Positions 43,601 through 51,300 of a stretch of 54,707 nucleotides of DNA are shown here, one piece after another (the stretch's first letter is position 1; each line of letters begins with the position of its first letter). The notes beneath the pieces were generated by a model. The model made no database searches. It had not been told where the DNA came from and saw only the letters and a program-made list of their open reading frames with translations. Source of the DNA: Bacteroides sp. (GTDB lineage: Bacteria > Bacteroidota > Bacteroidia > Bacteroidales > Bacteroidaceae); NCBI GenBank assembly GCA_019416685.1, contig DXWV01000003.1, positions 1-54,707 of the forward strand, given 5' to 3'. The position numbers and the translations under genes were made by a program.

Positions 43601-44780
43601 TGCCGTAGAGGGCATGGATTTGAGAACGGAAGTCAAAGTGAAGGTGGTAGAGAAAGGTGAAGGCGAAGTAATCCGCAGCTATCATCTGGCTATGGGATGG
43701 AATTGGATTTCTGCCAACGTAGCCGATCAGAGACTGGACGATGTAGTTGCTCTGCTGGAACCCATAAAGGAATCTGTGGTGGCTATCAAGGGGCAAAGCG
43801 GCGAATTGGTAAAGGATGAGCAGGGTAGTTGGCAGGGTGCGCTGGCGATGCTGTATCCGACGCAGTCATACAAAATCAAGATGGAACAAGACGATGATTT
43901 GGAACTGAAAGGGAAACCGGTTTTGCCTGCCGATGCCACTATCACTTTGAACAAGGGTTGGAACTGGATTGGTTATATCTCTGCCGAAGAGGTTTCGGTA
44001 GAGTCAGTCCTGCAAAACCTGACTGCCGAAGAGAATGATGTAATCAAAGGGCTTGATTGTTTTGCTGTGTACAACGGCACTACGTGGGCTGGAAGCCTGA
44101 CGCATCTGGTTCCAGGGGAAGGATATATGTACTATTCCCAGTCAGTGAAGTCGTTTAACTATGTAGAGCCTGAAACGGAGGATGTAACACCGGACGCTTT
44201 TTCACCGCAATGGAAATACGATGCTCGTCAATATGCGGATAATATGACTGTATTGGCACGTTTGTATAATGGCGAACAGCAGGCAGAGGCTGATAAATAT
44301 CTGATAGGAGCATTTTCCGGAAATGAATGCCGGGGTGTTGCTGTAGAAAAAGAGGGTCATATTTTCCTGACTGTTCATGGAGAACAAGCTGGTGAGCAGA
44401 TCAGTTTACGTGCATTGGATGTGGCTTCCGGAAAGGAATATATGATAAAAGAAGAGTTAGACTTCAGTAGCGATGTGATGAAAGGCAGTTATGTTTCTCC
44501 TGAGAGTCTGCATCTTGGAGATCCTACGGGTATTCATAATATCGGCACAGGAATGTTTATCTATCCGAATCCGGTTCGTGACCGGTTGTATGTTCGCGGA
44601 GAGGTTGACAATATAGAAGATATCCGCGTTATTAGTACAGCAGGACAAACATGTATTGTTACAGACAGACTTTCGGCTGAAGAGGGGATTGATGTCTCTC
44701 CATTATCAAAAGGAATCTATTTTATTGTAGTGAAATCGGTAACCGATGAGATTCGGCAGAAATTTATTAAGATAGAATAG
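37620..44780 (+). CDS. Giant multidomain surface protein (2386 residues)
   Basis: A signal peptide (MKYIVSLFIILWSMAAWGQ) leads into two InlB-type B-repeat-like domains (about 30-200, with YRFVGWRQG and YEFAGWKRG), a short LRR_5 block (about 215-365), a carboxypeptidase-regulatory-like domain (about 541-615, ISGVVKGEDGRLISGAVVSV), Ig-like regions, and an unusual helical part (about 1180-1610) containing a Gly/Ala-rich hydrophobic stretch. Next come an Asp run, an 18-base tandem repeat coding GGGDNP and a Gly/Ser linker, another regulatory-like domain, an invasin-like Ig domain (about 1920-2010), a region with two GWNWI motifs, and a C-terminal YPNPVRDRLYV...GIYFIVV...KFIKIE sorting-like domain. 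It is likely exported and surface attached. No enzyme motif is seen. Confidence 0.85.
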   Translation: MKYIVSLFIILWSMAAWGQGGEFNPSNPAEPGQMYFLTVNVTPEGAGSVSPGGKNQYALGQRIDLWASATTNYRFVGWRQGTAPVSDLASFSYTIPAAHTTLTAVFEYAPGNPEEPSPVPLQHSLFLSASPAEGGWFNVGSGSIFKEGDVIGLQAYLNSGYEFAGWKRGDEIVSANPSYSVTMGTEDISLVGLFRFNPGSPSNPGANHWDAASGEVIVDDFVAGNLMGAIDDVIGGSGNRSKVVAITVAGAVSSGDLGVARYCSACMSLDLKRISGISSLSSYAFDGSQLQKISLSAEITSIGAYAFRNCTNLSEINCYSMVPPVLEQNVFEGTGENVVLRVPQAAIPQYSAAAQWNQLTILPLMEEIGALSVTLPETASDGRYKNMTLELVNTKSAQKLRFVITDKLTYVFGGLIVGDVYNLYLKNTGGVILGEVRELAVTEEGTDAVFDSILSLYDLNLKVVTEREEDVSNRVVVKWYDADNKYLSQGNDLKQQLADDKVRYAIELDRVLGSKYMLPEVREYTVSKESNALVYALQPIDSLDISGVVKGEDGRLISGAVVSVSQLLNGKYSRSIIGKTDKNGKYRLNVYNDDSTITFSANGYINQTLSCPNFNAGGDLETVQLPVISGATITIGFTYTPSVSTGETPQTQTGYSNYQNVAYTLYNKTKAKEVKDFSVQYPSIVLMEPTDIGDEIRITATSRVNEFEPVECTVMIDVGNETTARLDIVQLGSVKLNYTDSENAANVAILYDSKGQRLKSYSYDKEHSVVFAGLQDGTYTLVSMAYSRLLNSILNLSGLPAAGLTEGTDYVKSTVHVASGKIEEVVLPEIPKIDLTKFSYTNSDSYIRTNKATIVAGNYLTVRSQVGFKEDYAGQVDNIKLVVELPASCSFVNNSIMIGNKVVSEYTIDGTSLSIPLADCSEQVRFCIIPTKGETITPNGFVEFDYNGETLKQPFGVANCLVRDLSIIVPGTVAKTKLPISGVAPGSSTVKVYDNDVLIGQTTALANGTWVVQGELYDAYNLSKHTIYALVETPQNAFIKTESKVVTYNRSAIEVQTVTMINTAHPSSSLDLCEYIVEFDFQNPKSEMPVYWYWPNYPDFTFKIDFTNNSPQFVSDVTLYVTTSSGSIVSVPASYDKEKDIWLATRKFYSEALPTNLSVDYKAETKVELDHERLMEVRAEYKETSKRFQEQIQLMDSIFSLGYESMKQDSLLLALGIETNEDTVFDEVAYQKYLDGLTDEELNAILEENPIDDSEVLDSLRNEMQLLEGIFSSEKYFDFKDPEGTITMTSKSCEGLSDSLLVERGYTQCLTTEGTYVYMLTVDGQTHYVDMNQDLFISIVLPPSVKMGLRTYSTTEEGIRLFNEAVDKVRSVYGPISAAYMGLKTEIMKLVSKLDIQCTIAKEHCFLKNKAYVAKQNELGRVVAKLEAMDPSDMNYGLTKLRMEVCQQEVKNAKGVLDVAKRNRTLTTLGLKTAKGLGPMLEEACPLMDYADKVAQGVALVYRFMRLYQSIPTTCEDDADRAEACRGLAISGGVYVGGLYMTKLGTEALMDLATAGQVVASPATGGASLGTAFATVLTKIVAGLAMDAAFNWEVDRRFNQIEKAKNSLKCNKDDDDDDDNPGGGDNPGGGDNPGGGDNPGGGDNPGGGDNPGGSGYPDDSDHPGGDGSSSDSGTDPNGGSGSISGSTGNGGGKSGQSGSGDSKHVLDPSGYVYEAVPSNRLQGVTTTVYQKTYEEDMYGDLHEKIELWNAKDYAQENPLTTDENGMYAWDVPVGQWQVKYEKEGYQTAYSEWLPVPPPQLDVNIGLVQNAQPYVAAVHGYETGIEIEFSKFMQPATVTAEQILVTRNGVAENGEVQLLNTEPDPLKGNEVFVSKVRFIPEQPFAITDKVILTVSRRAKSYAGINMENDYNQEVTIEKEAKSIVTAPSLEVVYNRVAEVTVAVEPVEAAANKKITALSASPSIATFATSEAVLDENGEATFTVRGELLGSTVLQFAVEGMDLRTEVKVKVVEKGEGEVIRSYHLAMGWNWISANVADQRLDDVVALLEPIKESVVAIKGQSGELVKDEQGSWQGALAMLYPTQSYKIKMEQDDDLELKGKPVLPADATITLNKGWNWIGYISAEEVSVESVLQNLTAEENDVIKGLDCFAVYNGTTWAGSLTHLVPGEGYMYYSQSVKSFNYVEPETEDVTPDAFSPQWKYDARQYADNMTVLARLYNGEQQAEADKYLIGAFSGNECRGVAVEKEGHIFLTVHGEQAGEQISLRALDVASGKEYMIKEELDFSSDVMKGSYVSPESLHLGDPTGIHNIGTGMFIYPNPVRDRLYVRGEVDNIEDIRVISTAGQTCIVTDRLSAEEGIDVSPLSKGIYFIVVKSVTDEIRQKFIKIE
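42456..42584 (+). repeat. Asp run and 18-bp tandem repeat (GGGDNP linker)
   Basis: After seven Asp codons (42456-42476), six 18-base units start at 42477; the first five all encode NPGGGD and differ only at synonymous sites, and the sixth is degenerate. The repeat forms a flexible linker between the helical region and the C-terminal domains. Confidence 0.92.
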
Positions 44781-44813
44781 TTTGATATAATTCTGTTGTA
44801 TAGTTATATAGAT

Positions 44814-44852
44814 AAAGGCTTTATTTGTCAGACGATGATAAATAAAGCCTTT
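44814..44852 (+). terminator. Intrinsic terminator of surface-protein operon
   Basis: A perfect 13-base stem (AAAGGCTTTATTT, 44814-44826, with 44840-44852) and a 13-base loop are followed by a T-rich stretch, 33 bases after the stop codon of the giant gene. Confidence 0.85.
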
Positions 44853-44979
44853 TATATTTTGATGACAAACTTAGTATTTTAACAGTGACTTAAAATGCAT
44901 ATTAACAGTGCGTTAAATACGTACTTTTGTGGTGTAAAAGTACGTACTTTCTTATGGCTTGATTATCAGCCTTATTCAA

Positions 44980-45876
44980 CTAATCCTGTAAATTTGCTGC
45001 CAGGAACTTTCGCATTTCTTCTACTGATTTTCCCCGGCGGGTTGCGTAATTCAGTAACTGGTCTTCTCCGATTTTGCCAACAGAAAAGTATTCGGAAGCA
45101 GGATGTGCAAACATCAAACCGCAGACAGAGGCATGCGGATACATGGCTCCGTTTTCTGTAAGTGATATACCGATTTGCCTCATATCCAGAAGGTCGTTGA
45201 GCAGAAAGTTTATTGACTGATCGGGGAGGGAAGGGTAGCCTACAGCCGGACGAATACCTTGATACTTTTCTACGAGCAATTCGGGGATGGTCAGATTCTC
45301 TTCTTTGGCATATCCCCAGACTTCTTTGCGCACATATTCGTGCATCTTTTCTGTTGCAGCTTCTGCAAGGCGGTCGGAGAGGGTTTGTACAAGGAGGTGT
45401 TTATATGGATCTTTTTCATAAAGCCCTTCCATATCTGCATCGATTGTGGAGGCAAAAGCACCCACAGTGTCAGTTATGCCAGATGACAAGGGGCGGACAA
45501 AGTCACTCAGGCAAAGGAATGGACCTCCTTCGCGTTTTTTAGCTTGCTGGCGAAGCAGGGGAAAAGTAATGCCGTCCAGTATCAGGTTGTCATCCTGTGA
45601 ATTTGCCTGGCAGAGCTTAAAGATTGTTTTTACTTCAAAATCTTCGTCCAGTAAGTTCAGCATCCGATTGGCTTCTTTGAAGAGTTGCATAGCTTCCGAA
45701 GCCTTCGGGCGTTCTTCTTCCGGAAATGATGTTAGCCAGGAAGCACGGCAAACGTCGCACCCATGTATATCGGCTATAGCGGCAAAACGAGGTTGAAAGC
45801 CCCATGCATGAAAGAAGTAGATCCAATTGATATAGGGACTGACTTCGTGAATTTTATATGATACTATTGTTGACAA
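44980..45876 (-). CDS. Stand-alone methionine synthase activation domain (MetH C-terminal)
   Basis: The 298-residue protein matches the AdoMet-binding reactivation domain of cobalamin-dependent methionine synthase: GIRPAVGYPSLPDQ corresponds to the RPAPGYPACPDH motif of MetH, and ENGAMYPHASVCGLMFAHPA with YFSVGKIGEDQ follow. The domain restores the oxidised cobalamin cofactor by reductive methylation. In many Bacteroidota it is a separate gene working with a truncated MetH. The only plausible start is TTG 45876; an in-frame TGA lies seven codons upstream and no ATG occurs near the N-terminus. It has no same-strand operon partner at short distance. Confidence 0.88.
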   Translation of the reverse strand: MSTIVSYKIHEVSPYINWIYFFHAWGFQPRFAAIADIHGCDVCRASWLTSFPEEERPKASEAMQLFKEANRMLNLLDEDFEVKTIFKLCQANSQDDNLILDGITFPLLRQQAKKREGGPFLCLSDFVRPLSSGITDTVGAFASTIDADMEGLYEKDPYKHLLVQTLSDRLAEAATEKMHEYVRKEVWGYAKEENLTIPELLVEKYQGIRPAVGYPSLPDQSINFLLNDLLDMRQIGISLTENGAMYPHASVCGLMFAHPASEYFSVGKIGEDQLLNYATRRGKSVEEMRKFLAANLQD

Positions 45877-45917
45877 GTTTTTAATAATAAATGGTCAGTG
45901 AATAGTGATTAGTGAGT

Positions 45918-45974
45918 AGTGATAAGTGATTAGTACCATGCGGAGCACAACGCAGCTACTAATCACTTATCACT
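45918..45974. repeat. Perfect 18-bp inverted repeat hairpin
   Basis: AGTGATAAGTGATTAGTA (45918-45935) pairs perfectly with 45957-45974 across a 21-base loop that itself contains TGCG/CGCA. It sits in the 110-base gap downstream of dihydroorotase and upstream of the activation-domain gene. It may end minus-strand transcripts or be a mobile palindromic repeat. Confidence 0.8.
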
Positions 45975-45986
45975 AACCGTTTATCA

Positions 45987-47330
45987 CTAATTTCTAAATC
46001 TCAATTCCTGTCCACGATAATTTTCGTCTACCGTTCCATCGGAATATAACAAATGTCCGTTGGCAAAAGTTTTTTCAACCTTCCAGCGGAAAGTATGTCC
46101 CTCTAACGGACTCCATTGGCATTTGCTAAGAATACACTCTTTATTTACAGTCCATTCGCTATTGGGGCGAACGAGTACCAGGTCGGCCTGATTGCCTGTC
46201 CGTATGTAGCCACGATTATGTATCTCGTATATTTCGGCAGGGGCATGGCACATTTTTTCTACTACCTTTTCAAGGGTAAATATGCCTTCATCTACCAGTT
46301 CTAACATACTTACCAGAGAGAATTGTATCATAGGCATGCCGGATGCTGCTTTTAAGGCACCTCCTTCTTTATCGGAGATCAGATGAGGAGCGTGGTCAGT
46401 GGCAATTGAATCAATAAGTCCAGAGTTTACAGCATCGCGCAGCGCATTTCGTTCTTTCTTTTTGATAGCAGGATTACACTTGATACGTGTGCCCAGTTCC
46501 TGATAGTCACTGGAAGCAAATAGCAGATGGGCAACGCATGCTTCGGCCGTGATTCGTTTCTCTGATAATGGAATGTTCTCGAACAGTTGCAACTCTTTGG
46601 AAGTAGAGATGTGCAGTATATGCAGACGGGCATCGGCTATACGCGCCAGACGAACAGCGAGCTCGGAAGACTGATAACAGGCTTCCGACGAACGGATATT
46701 GGGATGATACTTTAACGGTACATCGCCATCTACTCCGTATTTTTCCAGATATTTGACTGTGTTGTCTTTGATGATGGATTGATCTTCACAGTGGGTGGCA
46801 ATCAGCAGATCGGTTCCATTGAATATATTCAGCAGACTCGCCATCTTGTCCACAAGCATATTGCCGGTACTCGAACCCATGAATAACTTGACACCGCATA
46901 CACGGTGCTTATCCAGTTGTTCGAGCAGAGGATAGTTGTTGTTGGTAGCGCCAAAATAACAGGAGTAGTTTACAGAACACTTTTCAGCCAGATGGTCGAG
47001 CTTGGCGTTCAGGGCATCCAGCGTTGTTGTTTGCGGATTGGTATTGGGCATATCCATGATAGATGTTACTCCACCGGCTGCTGCTGCCCGGCTTTCGGTG
47101 ATGATATCTGCTTTGTGAGTTAATCCCGGATCACGGAAATGAACATGACCGTCGATAACTCCGGGCAGTAGATAGCATCCTGTTGCATCGATTATTTCGT
47201 CACAAGGAACGGCAGACTCTTGATTCTCAACCAATATTTCCGTTATCTTTTCTCCTTCTATAATCACCGAACCAGGTACTTGAAGCCCTTCGTTTACAAT
47301 GATTGCATTTTTTATAAGTGTTCTTTTCAT
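45987..47330 (-). CDS. pyrC: Dihydroorotase
   Basis: The 447-residue amidohydrolase closes carbamoyl-aspartate to dihydroorotate in pyrimidine synthesis. It shows the metal-binding DGHVHFRDPG (H62, H64), the following GGVTSIMDMPNTNP, later histidines in ATHCED and LHILHISTSKE, and the catalytic ATDHAPH. Length and motifs fit the class I/PyrC-type enzymes of Bacteroidota. It lies 41 bases downstream of the glycosyltransferase gene on the same strand and is probably cotranscribed with it. Confidence 0.94.
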   Translation of the reverse strand: MKRTLIKNAIIVNEGLQVPGSVIIEGEKITEILVENQESAVPCDEIIDATGCYLLPGVIDGHVHFRDPGLTHKADIITESRAAAAGGVTSIMDMPNTNPQTTTLDALNAKLDHLAEKCSVNYSCYFGATNNNYPLLEQLDKHRVCGVKLFMGSSTGNMLVDKMASLLNIFNGTDLLIATHCEDQSIIKDNTVKYLEKYGVDGDVPLKYHPNIRSSEACYQSSELAVRLARIADARLHILHISTSKELQLFENIPLSEKRITAEACVAHLLFASSDYQELGTRIKCNPAIKKKERNALRDAVNSGLIDSIATDHAPHLISDKEGGALKAASGMPMIQFSLVSMLELVDEGIFTLEKVVEKMCHAPAEIYEIHNRGYIRTGNQADLVLVRPNSEWTVNKECILSKCQWSPLEGHTFRWKVEKTFANGHLLYSDGTVDENYRGQELRFRN

Positions 47331-47371
47331 CTGAAATCTACAATTTTAAATTACCCATTAGACTTTGTCGC

Positions 47372-48133
47372 TCACTGTTTGTTGTTTCCCACTTTTTGGG
47401 GATACTTATGAAACCAACTGTTTAGTTTTAGCTTGATTACTCCAAATACAGCTTCGCCAAAAATACTACCGTTCATTTTGGAGGTACCCAGCTCCCGGTT
47501 GATAAAAATGACGGGTACTTCGATAATTTTGAATCCACATTTATAAGCCGTAAACTTCATTTCTATCTGGAAGGCATATCCTTTAAACCGGATATTGTCC
47601 AGGTCTATGGTTTGGAGTACACAGCGTCGGTAACATTTGAACCCGGCAGTGGTATCGTGTACCGGTATTCCGGTTATGAACCGGACATATTTGGATGCGA
47701 AGTATGACATAAGGACACGTCCCATAGGCCAGTTTACTACATTTACTCCACTGACATAACGCGAACCGATTGCCACATCGCCTCCTTCTTCTGCACAGGC
47801 TTTATACAAGCGGGGCAGATCCTGCGGATTGTGACTAAAGTCGGCATCCATCTCGAAGATATATTCGTAGTTGCGGGCAAGTGCCCATTTAAAACCAGCA
47901 ATATAGGCAGTTCCCAATCCGAGTTTACCTTTGCGTTCCACCATGAACAGACGTTCGGGGAACTCCGCTTGCAGTTTATTCACGATAGCGGCTGTTCCAT
48001 CCGGCGAACCGTCTTCGACGATGAGAATATGGAACTCCTTTTCCAGCCCGAAAACAGCACGGATAATATTTTCTATATTTTCCCGCTCGTTGTAGGTTGG
48101 TATGATAATAATGCTGTCCGATGGTGTGTGCAT
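47372..48133 (-). CDS. Polyprenol-phosphate mannosyltransferase-like glycosyltransferase (GT2)
   Basis: The 253-residue protein carries the GT2 signature IIIIPTYNERENIENII, the nucleotide-binding VEDGSPDGT, the DxD-type MDADFSHNP and the later GSRYVSG and TAGFKCYRR motifs of dolichol-phosphate-mannose synthase-like enzymes. It makes a lipid-linked sugar used as donor for envelope glycans. No C-terminal membrane helices are present, as in the short DPM1 type. ATG 48133 is preferred over TTG 48157, which coincides with a minus-strand TACATTTG box. Sugar specificity cannot be read from the sequence. Confidence 0.88.
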   Translation of the reverse strand: MHTPSDSIIIIPTYNERENIENIIRAVFGLEKEFHILIVEDGSPDGTAAIVNKLQAEFPERLFMVERKGKLGLGTAYIAGFKWALARNYEYIFEMDADFSHNPQDLPRLYKACAEEGGDVAIGSRYVSGVNVVNWPMGRVLMSYFASKYVRFITGIPVHDTTAGFKCYRRCVLQTIDLDNIRFKGYAFQIEMKFTAYKCGFKIIEVPVIFINRELGTSKMNGSIFGEAVFGVIKLKLNSWFHKYPQKVGNNKQ

Positions 48134-48154
48134 AATCGTATCTGTATTTGCAGA

Positions 48155-48162
48155 CAAATGTA
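48155..48162 (-). promoter_or_regulatory. -7 box (TACATTTG) for glycosyltransferase-pyrC
   Basis: On the minus strand it reads TACATTTG, 22 bases before the chosen ATG at 48133, leaving a leader of about 17 bases. Confidence 0.55.
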
Positions 48163-48215
48163 ACGCTTTTCCGTTACTTACCGAAAATAGTGTATCAAAA
48201 CTAAGGATAATTTAG

Positions 48216-48223
48216 TACTTTTG
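48216..48223 (+). promoter_or_regulatory. -7 box (TACTTTTG) for mfd
   Basis: TACTTTTG matches TAnnTTTG, about 107 bases before the mfd ATG. The leader contains a short interspersed-type sequence (TTTTCACCACAGAGAGCACA, 48229-48248) that also occurs near the window end. Confidence 0.5.
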
Positions 48224-48329
48224 CGAGGATTTTCACCACAGAGAGCACAAGTTTCTTACGAGGGTTCTATTTTTTTCTTAAAACTCAGTGGGACTCTTTG
48301 GCTCCTTTGGCGAGTTAAAAACAGAAACA

Positions 48330-51300
48330 ATGACTATCACCGAACTGCAACAACAATACGCCTTTCATCCCAACGTGACTGTTATGTGTCAATTGCTGAA
48401 AGACGTTTCTGTAAATCATATTTTTTGTGGAGGATTGTGCGCTTCTTCTGCTTCGCTTTTTTCATCTGCGTTGGTACAGAAGAGTCCTTCTCCTTTTGTA
48501 TTTATTCTGGGCGATCTGGAGGAAGCCGGTTATTTTTATCATGACCTGACACAGGTGTTAGAAGGAGAGCAGGTGCTTTTTTTTCCTTCTTCTTTTCGTC
48601 GTGCCATCAAGTATGGTCAAAAAGATGCAGCCAATGAAATACTCCGTACCGAGGTGCTCAGCCGTTTACAGAAAGGAGAAAAGGGGTTGTGTATTGTTAC
48701 CTATCCCGATGCATTGGCAGAGAAAGTTGTTTCACAGGAAGAATTGGATGACAAAACTCTTAAGCTGAATGTAGGTGAGCATGTTGACTCCGGTTTTATC
48801 ACAGAGGTGTTGCATAGCTATGGTTTCGAGTACGTAGATTATGTTTATGAACCAGGACAATATGCTGTGCGCGGTAGTATCATTGACGTTTTTTCTTTTG
48901 CGTCGGAGTATCCTTATCGTGTTGATTTCTTTGGAGATGAAGTAGAGAGTATCCGCACTTTTGAGGTCGATACACAACTTTCGCGTGAGAAGAAGAAAAG
49001 TATTGTTATCGTTCCGGATTTGGCGCTGGCAGGGGCAATGTCTTCTTCGTTCCTTGATTTTATTCCGAAAGATACGATATTGGCCATGCGTGATTTTCTT
49101 TGGTTGCGCGAACGTATACAAATCGTTCATGATGAAACATTAACTCCACAGGCACTTGCAGTGCAGGAAGCTGAAGAAAATGGTAGCATTAAGCTTGAAG
49201 GGAAATTAATTGATGGGGCTGAATTCGCCGTTCGTGCTCTTGATTTCAGGAGGATGGAGTTCGGTAACAAGCCTACCGGAACACCGGATGCCACGCTTGA
49301 GTTTGAGACAACGGCACAACCTATTTTTCATAAGAACTTTGATCTTGTAGCCGCTTCTTTCAGAGAATATCGTGAGAAAGGATACTCACTTTATATTTGT
49401 AGTGATAGCAGGAAACAGACTGAACGTATACGGGCTATTTTTGAAGACAGAGGTGATGAGATACCTTTTATTGCAGTGGAACGTACTTTGCATGAAGGTT
49501 TTGCCGATGATGCCCTGCGTCTATGCATTTTTACGGATCATCAGTTGTTCGATCGTTTTCATAAATACAACCTTAAAAGTGATAAAGCCCGCTCGGGAAA
49601 AGTAGCTCTTTCATTAAAGGAACTCAACCAGTTTACTCCCGGTGATTATGTGGTGCATACCGATCACGGCGTGGGGCGTTTTTCAGGATTGGTACGTATC
49701 CCTAATGGTGATACCACCCAGGAAGTCATGAAATTGGTTTATCAGAACGAGGATGTGGTTTTTGTCTCCATTCACTCGTTGCACAAAGTGTCGAAGTACA
49801 AAGGTAAGGAGGGAGAAGCTCCCCGCTTGAATAAGTTGGGTACAGGTGCTTGGGAGAAACTAAAAGAACGTACTAAAACCAAGATCAAAGACATTGCCCG
49901 CGATTTGATTCTGCTTTATTCGAAGCGCCGTGAAGAAAAGGGGTTTGCCTATAGTCCCGATAGCTTTCTGCAGCGTGAGTTGGAGGCATCTTTTATTTAT
50001 GAAGATACGCCCGACCAAAGTAAGGCTACTGCCGAGGTGAAGGCAGATATGGAACGTGATCGCCCGATGGATCGCCTTGTTTGCGGTGATGTGGGGTTTG
50101 GAAAGACAGAGGTGGCCATCCGTGCCGCCTTTAAGGCAGTGGCCGATAATAAACAGGTGGCAGTACTGGTACCTACTACCGTGTTGGCTTATCAGCACTT
50201 TCAAACCTTCCGTGAGCGCCTGAAAGGACTCCCCTGTAAAGTGGAGTACCTGAGCCGTGCCCGTACTGCTGCACAAACGAAAGCGGTACTTAAAGGACTT
50301 AAAGAAGGAGAAGTGGGCATCCTCATCGGTACGCACCGTATTCTGGGTAAGGATGTGCATTTCAAAGATCTTGGTCTGCTGATTATTGACGAAGAACAGA
50401 AGTTTGGTGTATCAGTAAAGGAGAAACTACGCCAGCTGAAAGTGAACGTAGATACGCTGACTATGACGGCAACGCCCATCCCGCGTACGCTCCAATTTTC
50501 ACTGATGGGAGCACGTGATCTGAGTGTAATATCTACTCCACCCCCTAACCGTTATCCTATACAAACGGAACTGCATACTTTTAATGAAGAGATCATAACC
50601 GATGCCATTAACTTTGAAATGAGCCGCAACGGGCAGGTGTTTTTTGTAAACAATCGTATAGCGAATCTACCGGAGCTGAAGGCTATGATACAACGGCATA
50701 TTCCGGATTGCCGCATTGCTATCGGTCATGGTCAAATGGAGCCTGCCGAGTTGGAGCAAATCATCTTTGACTTTGTAAATTATGATTATGATGTGTTGCT
50801 TGCTACTACGATTATCGAGAGCGGAATTGATATTCCCAATGCCAATACCATCATCATAAACCAGGCACAGAATTTTGGTCTGAGCGATCTTCACCAGATG
50901 CGTGGGCGTGTGGGACGTAGTAATAAGAAGGCATTCTGTTATCTGCTTGCTCCTCCGCTTTCGTCGCTCACATCCGAGGGGAGGAGGCGTTTGCAGGCTA
51001 TTGAGAACTTCTCGGATTTGGGGAGTGGTATTCATATTGCTATGCAGGATCTTGATATCCGTGGTGCAGGAAATATGTTGGGTGCCGAACAAAGTGGTTT
51101 CATTGCCGACTTGGGATATGAGACATATCAGAAGATTCTTTCCGAGGCCGTGTATGAGTTGAAAACAGATGAGTTTGCCGAGTTGTATGCCAACGAGATA
51201 AAAGGTGAAGGAGCTGTCAGTGGTGAGCAGTTTGTGGATGAGTGTCAGGTAGAGAGTGACCTGGAATTGTTGTTGCCTGCTAATTATGTCACAGGAAGTA

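Noticed and set aside
42894..43796. 300-codon open frame on the minus strand inside the giant gene
   Set aside because: Composition (His, Phe, Arg rich) is typical of an antisense shadow, with no domain motif; the plus-strand frame has clear domains.
44895..45161. 88-codon plus-strand frame after the terminator
   Set aside because: It mostly overlaps the antisense strand of the methionine synthase activation gene and shows no protein-like pattern.
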